Assembly: GCA_965246795.1 (NCBI GenBank)
Contig: CBDFFN010000012.1
Coordinates: 186,001 to 250,000, forward strand
Origin: JAJXWB01 sp965246795
GTDB lineage: Bacteria; Pseudomonadota; Alphaproteobacteria; Rhizobiales; Beijerinckiaceae
Direction: 5' to 3'
Length of the DNA: 64,000 nt
This document shows, piece by piece, positions 25,268 to 33,726 of the stretch (position 1 is its first letter; each line of letters begins with the position of its first letter). The translations under genes were made by a program, and so were the position numbers. The notes beneath the pieces are model-generated. The model saw only the letters and a program-made list of their open reading frames with translations, had not been told where the DNA came from and did no database searches.

Positions 25268-26419
25268 TCAGGCGGCGCGGTTTTGACCCAAGCGCGCCAG
25301 CGCCTCGGTCAAAGCTGTTAGGAGCGTCTGGACGTCCTCGGCCCGCGAAGTCCAGCCAAAGCTGGCGCGGATCGCACCGTCTGACATATGGGGATCGATC
25401 CGCATGGCGTCGAGGACATGGCTACGGGCGACTTTGCCCGACGAGCAAGCCGAGCCGGATGACACGGCGATGCCGGCAAGATCGAGCGCCATCAGCAGAG
25501 TAGCCGCCTTCGCGCCGGGCACAGCGAAACAACTCGTGTTTGGCAGGCGGTCGGCTCTTGCCCCGAAGATCACGGCACTAGGTGCTAGTTTGTCTAATCC
25601 GGCCTCGAAACGATCCCTGAGCGCGAGGCTCGCTTTGGCCTCGGCAAGCCCGGCGGCCGCGACCGCCTCACAGGCCGCCCCAAAACCGGCGATGGCCGCA
25701 ACATCCTCGGTCCCTGCCCTAAAACCGCGTTCCTGCCCTCCACCGCGTAGGAGAGGTGCGTCGATATGCGCTTGCGTGTCGTCGAATATCAGCGCGCCTG
25801 CACCCTTCGGGCCGCCAAGCTTGTGGGACGACAGAATTAGGGCGTCTGCGCCGGTGTCCTTGAGGGTCAGCGGCACGCGGCCGACCGCCTGCACGGCATC
25901 GCAAACGAAGATTCCACCACGTGCGTGCACGAGGTCGGCGACAAAACGGACACTCTGCAGCGCGCCGGTTTCGTTGTTGGCCGCCTGCAGCGCGACCATC
26001 GCCCGCTCGCTCCCTGCCAGCGCCGTTTCGAGCGCGTCGAGATCGATGAGACCGTTGCAGTCGACCGGCAGAGATCCGGCCGCGCCAAAGCGGTGGCCCG
26101 CGCTGACGCAGGCATGTTCGGTCGCCCCAACCAGCAGGCGCGTTGGCGGTGACATTTCAGCCAACGTGAGCGACGGACTTAGCGCAAGATTTGCGGCTTC
26201 TGTCGCACTCGCGGTGAACACGACACCACGCGGATCGGCACCAACCAGCGTTGCGACCTGCCGGCGCGCACGCTCGACGATCGCACGCGCCGCACGACCT
26301 TCGGCATGGATCGACGATGCATTGCCAGGCACCTCCAGCGCCGCGAGCATCGCCGCGCGTGCTTCGGGTCGCAGCGGCGATGACGCGTTGTGATCGAGAT
26401 AAATGCGCGAGGCAGACAC
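25268..26419 (-). CDS. cysteine desulfurase, NifS/IscS-like (group I)
   Basis: A 383-residue PLP enzyme. The PLP lysine lies in LSSHKLGGPKGAGAL and the active cysteine in AVSSGSACSSGKV, on the long flexible loop of group I enzymes, unlike sufS downstream. ATEHACVSAG supplies the PLP-stacking histidine. It begins the suf gene series in the same direction; in many Hyphomicrobiales such a gene precedes sufB. It could feed tRNA thiolation as well as Fe-S assembly. Confidence 0.92.
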   Translation of the reverse strand: MSASRIYLDHNASSPLRPEARAAMLAALEVPGNASSIHAEGRAARAIVERARRQVATLVGADPRGVVFTASATEAANLALSPSLTLAEMSPPTRLLVGATEHACVSAGHRFGAAGSLPVDCNGLIDLDALETALAGSERAMVALQAANNETGALQSVRFVADLVHARGGIFVCDAVQAVGRVPLTLKDTGADALILSSHKLGGPKGAGALIFDDTQAHIDAPLLRGGGQERGFRAGTEDVAAIAGFGAACEAVAAAGLAEAKASLALRDRFEAGLDKLAPSAVIFGARADRLPNTSCFAVPGAKAATLLMALDLAGIAVSSGSACSSGKVARSHVLDAMRIDPHMSDGAIRASFGWTSRAEDVQTLLTALTEALARLGQNRAA

Positions 26420-26466
26420 TCTTTAGCTTTACCCGTCTCTCGTTCGCTGGGTAAAGTGTAGCTCGC

Positions 26467-26883
26467 TTATGCCGTTCCCGGCGGCGCTTGATGCACTTCG
26501 ATGATGTTGCCGTCGGGATCGTAGAAAAAGATCTGCTGCCAGCCCGTCATTGCCCAGCCGCCATAGTCCGAATAGCGGACGCCTTTCTCGTCGAGCTTGC
26601 TCTTGAAGGCGGCGATATCGTCCGTGCGGAAGGCGATGTGGCCTCGTTCCACCGGATTGACCACCTGGCCGGTACGGAAGCCCGCGCCAAGATCCTTCTC
26701 GGCGAGATGAAATTGTGTCGTACCGTCGGTCACGAAAGCAACGTCGCCGGGATAGCCCTGCGTTTTGATCCGCTGCGAAGACATCGAGGGCTCGCTCTCC
26801 ATTTCGAGGACCTCTTTGTAGAAAGCATCCATCGCGGCAACGTTGGTGCTGCAAAAATTGACGTGATGCAGTTTGAGTTTCAT
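26467..26883 (-). CDS. VOC-family (glyoxalase/dioxygenase-fold) protein
   Basis: A 138-residue single-chain VOC protein starting MKLKLHHVNFCSTN. Paired beta-alpha-beta modules end in IFFYDPDGNIIEVHQ. Metal-ligand candidates are His7 in LHHVNF, His in TTQFHLAE, His in ERGHIAFR and Glu in NIIEVHQ, consistent with a divalent-metal site. GGAGG lies 9 nt before the ATG. Substrate unknown; glyoxalase I proper would normally carry different substrate residues. Confidence 0.85.
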   Translation of the reverse strand: MKLKLHHVNFCSTNVAAMDAFYKEVLEMESEPSMSSQRIKTQGYPGDVAFVTDGTTQFHLAEKDLGAGFRTGQVVNPVERGHIAFRTDDIAAFKSKLDEKGVRYSDYGGWAMTGWQQIFFYDPDGNIIEVHQAPPGTA

Positions 26884-27215
26884 TCGCGTTCGCCTCCAGA
26901 AAGGATGGGTTTCAGGTCGTGACCATGCGCCGCGGCTACTCCGATACTGGGACTTCCCTGATGGATGGGAGCAACCGCTAAAGTAAGTGCCTGCGACGTT
27001 CAACGCACGCGCGGATTTGCTAGCCGACAAGCGCTGTTTTGCGATGCGTTCGAGCAGCGGCGCTACATCATCCCCGCGCCTGGTTTTTTGCAGATCAACC
27101 GGCCCGAAGGCTAACATAGGCGGCCAGTAAGCCTTCCCGTTCGTCGCTCTTTTGCGTAACCTTGCCGATAACGAGCGCATTTAGAAGAAGCGCGCCGATA
27201 TTGGGAGGACGTGCC
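26884..27215. other. intergenic region between divergent genes
   Basis: About 330 nt between the divergent VOC and solute-binding protein genes. Open frames here show no protein-like pattern. It presumably holds both promoters. GGGAGG at 27200-27205 is the ribosome site for the solute-binding protein. I see no strong palindrome or riboswitch-like fold. Confidence 0.6.
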
Positions 27216-28433
27216 ATGAATAACTTGCGAATGACGGCAATCGCGGCATTTGCGTTCACGACAACCTTTGCTAGCCCTGCCCTCGCGCAAAAAAAGTACG
27301 ATCCCGGCGCAACCGACACGGAGATCAAGGTCGGGCAGACGATTCCGCTCAGCGGACCGGCTTCGGCCTATGGCAGCATCGGCAAGGTGCAGGCCGCCTA
27401 TATCAAGATGATCAACGAGGGCGGCGGCATCAACGGCCGCAAGATCAATCTGATCCAGTACGACGACGCCTATAATCCGCCGAAGACCGTCGAGCAGGTG
27501 CGCAAGCTCGTCGAGAGCGACGAGGTGCTCACGACGTTCCAGATCATCGGCACGCCACCAAACGCCGCCGTACAGAAATATCTCAACGACAAGAAGGTGC
27601 CGCAGCTCCTCGCATCGACGGGCGCGACGCGTTTCACCGATCCGAAAAATTTTCCCTACACGATCGCCTTCAATCCAAATTACCAGTCGGAGGCGCATAT
27701 CTACGCGAAATACATTCTCGCCAATCATCCCAACGCGAAGATCGGCATCCTCTACCAGAACGATGATCTCGGAAAAGATTACGTCAAGGGGCTGAAGGAC
27801 GGGCTCGGCGCAAAAGTATCGATGATCGTCGCCGAAGCGCCCTACGAATTGTCCGACCCGACCATCGATGCGCAGATGGTAAAACTAAAATCGTCCGGCG
27901 CCGATCTCTTCTACAACATGACAACGCCGAAATTTGGCGCGCAGGCGATCAAGAAGGCCGCCGAGATGGGCTGGAAGCCCGTCCATATCCTCGACATCAA
28001 CGCGACACCCGTGAGCCAGACGCTCGTGCCTGCAGGGCTCGAGAATGCGAAGGACATCATCTCCGTCAACTACGGCAAGGACCCGCTCGATCCGCAATGG
28101 GCCAACGAGGCGGGCATGAAGAAGTACAAGGCCTTCATGGCGAAGTATGCGCCGGCCGAGGACGCGAATTCCGGCATCGCGACCTACGGCTATTCGACAT
28201 CGCAACTGCTGGTGTACATTCTCGGGAAATGCGGCGACCAGCTTACGCGCGAGAACATCATCAAGCAGGCGACAGGCATCACGGACTTTGTCGCCGACCT
28301 CGCGCTGCCGGGTATGACGACGACGGATACGTCCGACTACAAGATCAACAAACAGTTCCAGATGATGCGCTTCAACGGCACGCGCTGGGAATTATTCGGC
28401 CCGATCATCACCGACGATTTCAAATCGAACTGA
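27216..28433 (+). CDS. branched-chain amino acid/amide ABC transporter substrate-binding protein (orphan)
   Basis: A 405-residue periplasmic binding protein of the LivK/HAAT type. A signal peptide (MNNLRMTAIAAFAF to SPALAQ) precedes the mature start GATDTEIKVGQTIPLSGPAS. Two-lobe architecture is visible through GRKINLIQYDDAYNPPKTVEQ and KIGILYQNDDLGKDYV. GGGAGG lies 7 nt before the ATG. No permease or ATPase genes accompany it, so it would have to use a transporter encoded elsewhere or act as a sensor-type binding protein. Confidence 0.92.
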   Translation: MNNLRMTAIAAFAFTTTFASPALAQKKYDPGATDTEIKVGQTIPLSGPASAYGSIGKVQAAYIKMINEGGGINGRKINLIQYDDAYNPPKTVEQVRKLVESDEVLTTFQIIGTPPNAAVQKYLNDKKVPQLLASTGATRFTDPKNFPYTIAFNPNYQSEAHIYAKYILANHPNAKIGILYQNDDLGKDYVKGLKDGLGAKVSMIVAEAPYELSDPTIDAQMVKLKSSGADLFYNMTTPKFGAQAIKKAAEMGWKPVHILDINATPVSQTLVPAGLENAKDIISVNYGKDPLDPQWANEAGMKKYKAFMAKYAPAEDANSGIATYGYSTSQLLVYILGKCGDQLTRENIIKQATGITDFVADLALPGMTTTDTSDYKINKQFQMMRFNGTRWELFGPIITDDFKSN

Positions 28434-28494
28434 TCCACGCATCGTTCGCACAGATCGCGGACCGGCGAGCGACAATCGTACCGGCGCGGGCAGA

Positions 28495-28989
28495 ATGATG
28501 TTCCCGCGCGGGTCTTCTTTACGCGCGTTGCTCGACGCGCCGATGCGCGCTGGCGAGGTCGCGTGGATCGGCCTGCGTCCGGCGCGCGCGGCACCGGTGC
28601 AGTCGAAGACCTCCGCTTTACTCGTGGCGGAGAAAGGCATCGAAGGCGATCGCTATTCCAGCGGCCGCGGGCGGCAGGTGACACTGATCGCGGCCGAAGA
28701 CCTCGCTGCCATCGCAGCCTTTCTCGGACAGGCGGAGATCGCGCCGGAGCTTTTGCGCCGCAACATCCTCACCCGCAACATCAACCTCATGGCCTTGAAG
28801 GCGCGGCGCTTTCGGATCGGCGAAGCGCTGCTCGAAACATCCGGCGAATGCGCGCCGTGCAGCCGGATGGAGGAGATACTCGGGCCCGGCGGCTATAATG
28901 CGGTCCGCGGCCACGGCGGTATCACCGCCCGCATTTTCAAAGGCGGCACCGTGCGGATCGGCGACGCGATCGTGCGCGACGACGGGTGA
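28495..28989 (+). CDS. MOSC domain protein
   Basis: A 164-residue small MOSC (molybdenum cofactor sulfurase C-terminal) protein. KTSALLVAEKGIEGDRYSSG, RRNILTRNINLMAL and GGYNAVRGHGGITARI fit the family, and ECAPCSRMEE supplies the conserved cysteine. It lacks the NifS-like partner domain. An inverted repeat, GCGCGGG with CCCGCGC, encloses the start codon (about 28484-28506) and might affect initiation. The start may be either of two adjacent ATGs. Confidence 0.88.
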   Translation: MMFPRGSSLRALLDAPMRAGEVAWIGLRPARAAPVQSKTSALLVAEKGIEGDRYSSGRGRQVTLIAAEDLAAIAAFLGQAEIAPELLRRNILTRNINLMALKARRFRIGEALLETSGECAPCSRMEEILGPGGYNAVRGHGGITARIFKGGTVRIGDAIVRDDG

Positions 28990-29051
28990 CACCGTTCTGC
29001 GGTTTCGGCTAAGCTTCCGCAAAAGGCCAATAAGCACTTCCGGAGGATAGA

Positions 29052-30326
29052 ATGTCCCTGCTCGAAATGCCCGCGCGCGCCGCGAAGACCCCGCCGCAGA
29101 CCCGCGCCGAGGCTGAAGAACGTGCCCGCACGCTGCCTCTGGAGGAAATCTCCCCCGCCGATCCGCATCTTTTCGCGCTCGGCGCCGAGCTCCCGTATTT
29201 CGAGCGCCTGCGTCGCGAAGACCCGGTGCATCGCGCTCACGGCGAGCTCGTCGGCGACTACTGGTCGCTGACGATGTGGGACGACATCATGGCCGCGGAT
29301 ACGAACCACCAGGTGTTTTCGTCCGAGCCGAATATCGCCTTGCGCGATCCGGAAGGCGATCTGCCGCTGCCGATGTTCATCGCGATGGACCAGCCGAAAC
29401 ACACGGCGCAGCGTAAGACAGTGAACTCGATCGCGCAGCCGCCGAACATCGCGGAGCTGGAGCCGCTGATCCGCAAGCGTGCCGGCGAAATCCTCGATAG
29501 CCTGCCGATCGGCAACGAGTTCGACTGGGTCGAAAAGGTGTCGGTCGAACTGACAGCGATGACGCTGGCCACGCTCTTCGACATTCCGCAGGAAGACCGC
29601 CTGAAGCTGACGCGCTGGTCGGACATCGCGACGTCGACAGAAGGCTCGGGCCTGCTTGTCAGCCGCGAGCAGCGCAAGGCCGAACTCCTCGAATGCCTCG
29701 CCTACTTTACGGAAATCTGGAACGAGCGCGCGGGATCGCCTAAAGGCAACGATCTCATCTCGATGCTGGCGAACAGCGAAGCGACGAAGAACATGGATCG
29801 CTTCGAATATCTCGGCAATCTCATCCTGCTCATCGTCGGTGGCAACGACACGACGCGCAACACGATTTCCGGCAGCATCTACGCGCTGAACCAGAATCCC
29901 GATCAGTACGATCGCCTGAAAGCCGACCACGCGCTCATCCCGAATATGGTCTCGGAAACGATCCGCTGGCAGACGCCGCTCGCTTACATGAAGCGCCGGG
30001 CGAAGCAGGACGTCGAGATCGGCGGCAAGACGATCCGCACCGGCGAAAAAGTTGCGATGTGGTACGTTTCCGGCAATCGCGACGAGACGAAAATCGAGCG
30101 GCCGAACGACTACTGGATCGAGCGATCGAACCCGCGACAGCACCTGTCCTTCGGCTTCGGCATCCATCGCTGCGTCGGTCAGCGCCTCGCCGAAGTGCAA
30201 TTGCAGGTGATCTGGGAAGAGATCCTGAAGCGGTTCAAACATGTCGAGGTTACGCGCGAGCCGACGCGCGTGCTGTCGTCATTTGTGCGCGGCTACACCG
30301 AACTGCCGGTGCGGCTGCACGCGTGA
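29052..30326 (+). CDS. cytochrome P450, CYP153-like (alkane terminal hydroxylase type)
   Basis: A 424-residue soluble P450. The I-helix is LLIVGGNDTTRNTISG, the ExxR is SETIRWQTPL and the heme loop is FGFGIHRCVG with the thiolate Cys. Segments PNMVSETIRWQTPLAYMKRR and WYVSGNRDETKI closely follow the CYP153 pattern I know from bacterial alkane hydroxylases. CYP153 enzymes need a ferredoxin and ferredoxin reductase; neither is next to the gene. GGAGG lies 7 nt before the ATG. Likely substrate class is medium-chain alkanes or fatty acids, by inference. Confidence 0.9.
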   Translation: MSLLEMPARAAKTPPQTRAEAEERARTLPLEEISPADPHLFALGAELPYFERLRREDPVHRAHGELVGDYWSLTMWDDIMAADTNHQVFSSEPNIALRDPEGDLPLPMFIAMDQPKHTAQRKTVNSIAQPPNIAELEPLIRKRAGEILDSLPIGNEFDWVEKVSVELTAMTLATLFDIPQEDRLKLTRWSDIATSTEGSGLLVSREQRKAELLECLAYFTEIWNERAGSPKGNDLISMLANSEATKNMDRFEYLGNLILLIVGGNDTTRNTISGSIYALNQNPDQYDRLKADHALIPNMVSETIRWQTPLAYMKRRAKQDVEIGGKTIRTGEKVAMWYVSGNRDETKIERPNDYWIERSNPRQHLSFGFGIHRCVGQRLAEVQLQVIWEEILKRFKHVEVTREPTRVLSSFVRGYTELPVRLHA

Positions 30327-30363
30327 CGCTGGCTCGACGACGGTAAATCGTCCCCAACGAAAA

Positions 30364-30505
30364 CCTCATCCTGAGGAGCTTGCGAAGCAAGCGTCTCGAA
30401 GGATGGGCAACAACGCGCCACTGAAGTCATCCTTCGAGACGCGGTCGCGCAGCCAAGTTTACGCAGGCTGCGTTAACTTGCCTGCGACCGCTCCTCAGGA
30501 TGAGG
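30364..30505. repeat. nested palindromic mosaic repeat (RIME-like)
   Basis: Outer arms of 16 bp (CCTCATCCTGAGGAGC at 30364-30379 and its exact complement at 30490-30505) enclose inner arms of 15 bp (GCGTCTCGAAGGATG at 30391-30405 and complement at 30428-30442). A third short hairpin, CGCAGCC/GGCTGCG, follows at 30448-30472. This is the layout of rhizobial intergenic mosaic elements. A shorter relative lies at 52464-52505. Confidence 0.85.
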
Positions 30506-30543
30506 TGGTGGCTGTCAGTCACAAGGCAAAGGGAGCATCACGC

Positions 30544-31542
30544 GTGCAAACACGCATCACAAAACTCTTCGGCATCGAGCATCCGATCATCCAGGGCGGC
30601 ATGCACTTCGTCGGCTTCGCCGAGCTTGCCGCCGCGGTGTCGAATGCCGGCGGGCTCGGCATCATCACCGGTCTCACACAGAAAACGCCGGAACTGCTCG
30701 CGAAGGAAATCGCGCGCTGCCGTGACATGACCGACAAGCCGTTCGGCGTGAACCTGACGTTCCTGCCGACCTTTGCCGATCCGCCCTATGCGGAATATAT
30801 CGCCGCAATCCGCGAGGGTGGCGTGAAGGCGGTCGAAACTGCGGGCCGCAGTCCAGAAAAATACATGGCTGACCTCAAGGCCGCCGGCATCAGGGTCATC
30901 CACAAATGCACATCGGTGCGTCATTCGCTGAAGGCCGAGCGCATTGGCTGCGATGCCGTCAGTGTCGACGGTTTCGAATGCGGCGGGCATCCCGGCGAAG
31001 ACGATATCCCCAACATGATCCTGCTGCCGCGCGCCGCGGAGGAACTGAAGATCCCATTCGTCGCGTCGGGCGGCATGGCGGATGGCCGAAGCCTCGTCGC
31101 GGCGCTGGCGCTCGGCGCCGATGGCATGAACATGGGCACGCGTTTCATGGCGACGAAGGAAGCGCCGATCCACGAGAACGTGAAACGCGCGCTCGTCGAG
31201 GCGAGCGAACTCGACACGCGACTTGTGATGCGGCCGCTAAGAAACACCGAGCGCGTGCTGACGAACGACAACGTCGAAAAGCTGCTCGATATCGAACGCG
31301 CCAAGGGCAAGGATCTGAAGATCGCCGACATTCACGATCAGGTCGCGGGCGTCTATCCCAAGGTGATGATCGACGGCGACATGGAAGCCGGCGCATGGAG
31401 CTGCGGCCTTGTTGCCGGGCTTATCCATGACATTCCCTCGGTGAAAGAACTCATCGACCGCATCATGGCCGAGGCCGAAGGCATCATTCGCCAGCGGCTC
31501 GAAGGTTTTCTCGGGGGCGCATCCGCCAGCCGCGCGGCCTGA
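30544..31542 (+). CDS. NAD(P)H-dependent flavin oxidoreductase / nitronate monooxygenase-like
   Basis: A 332-residue FMN TIM-barrel protein of the 2-nitropropane dioxygenase family. Marks are HPIIQGGMHFVG at the N-terminus, FGVNLTFLP, GFECGGHPGEDD with the family's catalytic-region His, and the phosphate-binding VASGGMADGRS and GADGMNMGTRF. The start is a GTG with GGGAG 8 nt upstream; no ATG fits the family N-terminus. Physiological substrate is uncertain: alkyl nitronates or an enoyl-type substrate. Confidence 0.9.
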   Translation: MQTRITKLFGIEHPIIQGGMHFVGFAELAAAVSNAGGLGIITGLTQKTPELLAKEIARCRDMTDKPFGVNLTFLPTFADPPYAEYIAAIREGGVKAVETAGRSPEKYMADLKAAGIRVIHKCTSVRHSLKAERIGCDAVSVDGFECGGHPGEDDIPNMILLPRAAEELKIPFVASGGMADGRSLVAALALGADGMNMGTRFMATKEAPIHENVKRALVEASELDTRLVMRPLRNTERVLTNDNVEKLLDIERAKGKDLKIADIHDQVAGVYPKVMIDGDMEAGAWSCGLVAGLIHDIPSVKELIDRIMAEAEGIIRQRLEGFLGGASASRAA

Positions 31543-31550
31543 CGCAAACG

Positions 31551-31577
31551 AAAAAGGGCCTGGCTTTCGCCGGGCCC
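31551..31577 (-). terminator. Rho-independent terminator of the beta-barrel protein gene
   Basis: On the minus strand GGGCC-c-GGC-GAAA-GCC-a-GGCCC forms a stem with one mismatch and a GAAA tetraloop, followed by TTTTT. It lies 31 nt past the stop codon of the outer-membrane protein gene. Confidence 0.85.
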
Positions 31578-31607
31578 GAAGTTCGCTCAGGAGTTTTTTC
31601 TGAAGTT

Positions 31608-32351
31608 TCAGTAGCGGGCGACCACCGCGCCGGGCTGCGGCGACGAGAAGTGATAGCTCAGGCCGATGCGACCGGAATGGTCGTTGACGCGTGTGCGATA
31701 GTTGAAGCCGGGGAAGGCGACGACCGAGGTCTGGTTCAAATTACCGAAGTCGGAGTAGCGATACTCCGCCCGCAGCGACCACTGGCCGAAGGCGTAAGCC
31801 ACACCGCCGCCGACCGTGTAACCCGGACGCGTGGTGTTGACCGTTTCGGTCACGAACGGGCTGCCGACCGAGTTGCGGAAGTTCGCGACGGCAAGGCCAC
31901 CCGTGGCGTAGACCATGAAGCGGTCGATCGCGAAGCCGATGCGGCCGCGCAGCGAGCCGCGGATGCCGGAACGGATGGCCGACGAGTCGAAACCGCCCGC
32001 CGCGGCGCTCGGCGAAAGCACCGTGCCGCGCACGGACGAACCCTCGATGTCGCCTTCGAGGCCGAGTACGACGCTGCTCATCTGCCAGTTGTAGCCGAGG
32101 TGGCCACCACCGACGATGCCGCTGCCGCGCCAGCTGGCTTGGAATCCGGTGGGGAAGCCCGCGTTATATTCCGTCTGGTTGAAGCGCGAACCGGCGTAGC
32201 CAACCTGCACACCGGCGTAGAGACCGGTCCAGCTGAACACCGGCGCAGGCGTGAAGATCGGCGATGGCGCAGCGCGACGACCCGGAAGATCGGCCGCAGT
32301 GGCGCCAGTGGCCAGGACAAGAAGCATCCCAGTCAAACCAAGCTTTTTCAT
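31608..32351 (-). CDS. outer membrane beta-barrel protein, Omp25/RopB-like
   Basis: A 247-residue protein with signal peptide (MKKLGLTGMLLVLATGATAA) followed by the rhizobial mature start ADLPGRR and the domain entry FSWTGLYAGVQVGYAG. Alternating aromatic/Gly beta strands continue to FGQWSLRAEYRYSDFG and RIGLSYHFSS, an eight-strand porin-like barrel (OMP_b-brl). GAGGGG lies 5 nt before the chosen ATG. A strong terminator follows, consistent with a highly expressed single gene. Confidence 0.92.
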   Translation of the reverse strand: MKKLGLTGMLLVLATGATAADLPGRRAAPSPIFTPAPVFSWTGLYAGVQVGYAGSRFNQTEYNAGFPTGFQASWRGSGIVGGGHLGYNWQMSSVVLGLEGDIEGSSVRGTVLSPSAAAGGFDSSAIRSGIRGSLRGRIGFAIDRFMVYATGGLAVANFRNSVGSPFVTETVNTTRPGYTVGGGVAYAFGQWSLRAEYRYSDFGNLNQTSVVAFPGFNYRTRVNDHSGRIGLSYHFSSPQPGAVVARY

Positions 32352-32392
32352 TATGCCCCTCAGCATAAGTTAGCCGCGTCCCCCGACAGCGG

Positions 32393-32436
32393 AGTTGAAT
32401 CGGTACGCGCCGCCCGTTGATCTCTGCGATTCAACT
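32393..32436. promoter_or_regulatory. 10-bp inverted repeat upstream of the outer-membrane protein gene
   Basis: AGTTGAATCG at 32393-32402 is exactly complementary to CGATTCAACT at 32427-32436, with 24 nt between. It lies about 42 nt upstream of the beta-barrel start and 150 nt upstream of the AraC-type gene. It could be an operator or a leader hairpin for either gene. Confidence 0.4.
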
Positions 32437-32583
32437 TCGCGACGTCGCCGCCCGGTCATGCTTGCGGCGTTGCGGCGCGTCAATTCACGCCGAAGCTTGT
32501 GGAACGGCTGGCGTGTGAATTGGGACGGGCGGAAAGTTGATGTTGCCGTCAAGTCACGGGAGTGCAACATTTTATTCGGCTCT

Positions 32584-33726
32584 ATGCCAAGGGCGGAAAC
32601 GGTAAAAGAATCAAAAATGACCCGCGACAACTCGAAGCCGAAGACTGCCGATATCGGCGCTGCTGCCATTCCCGCTTTCGGCGTTCTCGCAAACGCCGAT
32701 CCCGCGGCTAATGCGATGGCCTGGGTTCGTGCACTCGAAACCTTCTTTGAAATCGAGCCGATGCCGAGCAACGAGAGTGATCCGGTTCAGGCCGAAATCG
32801 AAAGTTATGCGATAGGCCCGATTCTCTTCGGACGCGCGCGCGCCGGCGGGCAACGCTTTCGCCGTTCTTCGGCGACGGTCGCGCGCAGCGGCGTCGATCA
32901 TATGATCGTGCAGCTCTATGTCGCCGGCAGTTTCGAAGGGGTGGCGGGCATGTCGCCTGTATCCGTTCGGGCCGGCGACATCTGCGTCTTCGATCTGGCG
33001 CAGACGCTCGAGACGGTCGCGACGCCGTTCGAAAACCTGACGCTCGTGGTGCCGCACGCGATGATCGACTGGCGGCTCGCGCGTCCGGACATTCTTCACG
33101 GCCTTGTCTTGCCGCACGAGAGTGCACTGGCCGGCATGCTCGGACGGCACTTTCAGACGCTCTTCGCGCTCGCGCCGCGCATGACCGTCGAAGAAAGTTA
33201 CGCGGTTGCCGAAGCGACGGTCGGGCTCATCGTCGCGTGTCTGCGGGGCGAGGTCGAACGACGTGACCTTGCGCTCGGTGGCGCGGCGGCCGCATCGCTC
33301 ATCCGTGTCCGGCAGTATATCGAGACGAAGTTGAAGAGCGCGGACCTGTCGGCCGAAACCGTCGCCGAGCATTTCGGCATGTCGCGATCGGCGCTCTATC
33401 GCCTGTTCGCGCCGCTCGGTGGCATTGCCGAATACATCCGCGCACGAAGACTGCACCGTGCGCTCTTCGATCTTGCGGCGCCGGACACGCGCGGCGCGCG
33501 CGTGAGCGAGGTCGCGCGCCGCTGGAAACTTGGAACGGAGACAAGCTTCACGCGGGCGTTCAAGGCGGCTTATGGCATCACGCCGAGCGCCGCGCGGGAA
33601 GCCGCGCTGGTGGGCAGCCCGCGACGCGACGCCAATCGATCGGAACCGACGCTGACGCGCTGGATGCGCGAGATGGCGGCCCCTGCCCGTGCGGAGCGCG
33701 AGGACGCTGGTCGCGAGGCAGACTAG
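32584..33726 (+). CDS. AraC-family transcriptional regulator
   Basis: About 380 residues. The N-terminal AraC-binding-like (cupin-type) domain shows VDHMIVQLYVAGSFEG and VRAGDICVFDLAQTLETVA. The C-terminal double HTH has ADLSAETVAEHFGMSRSALYRLF and VSEVARRWKLGTETSFTRAFKAAYGITPS. The organisation resembles FeaR-like activators. The start is uncertain: ATGs at 32584 and 32617 are both possible, neither with a strong ribosome site. It is divergent from the beta-barrel gene and its stop overlaps the convergent LysR gene by 4 nt. Confidence 0.88.
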   Translation: MPRAETVKESKMTRDNSKPKTADIGAAAIPAFGVLANADPAANAMAWVRALETFFEIEPMPSNESDPVQAEIESYAIGPILFGRARAGGQRFRRSSATVARSGVDHMIVQLYVAGSFEGVAGMSPVSVRAGDICVFDLAQTLETVATPFENLTLVVPHAMIDWRLARPDILHGLVLPHESALAGMLGRHFQTLFALAPRMTVEESYAVAEATVGLIVACLRGEVERRDLALGGAAAASLIRVRQYIETKLKSADLSAETVAEHFGMSRSALYRLFAPLGGIAEYIRARRLHRALFDLAAPDTRGARVSEVARRWKLGTETSFTRAFKAAYGITPSAAREAALVGSPRRDANRSEPTLTRWMREMAAPARAEREDAGREAD

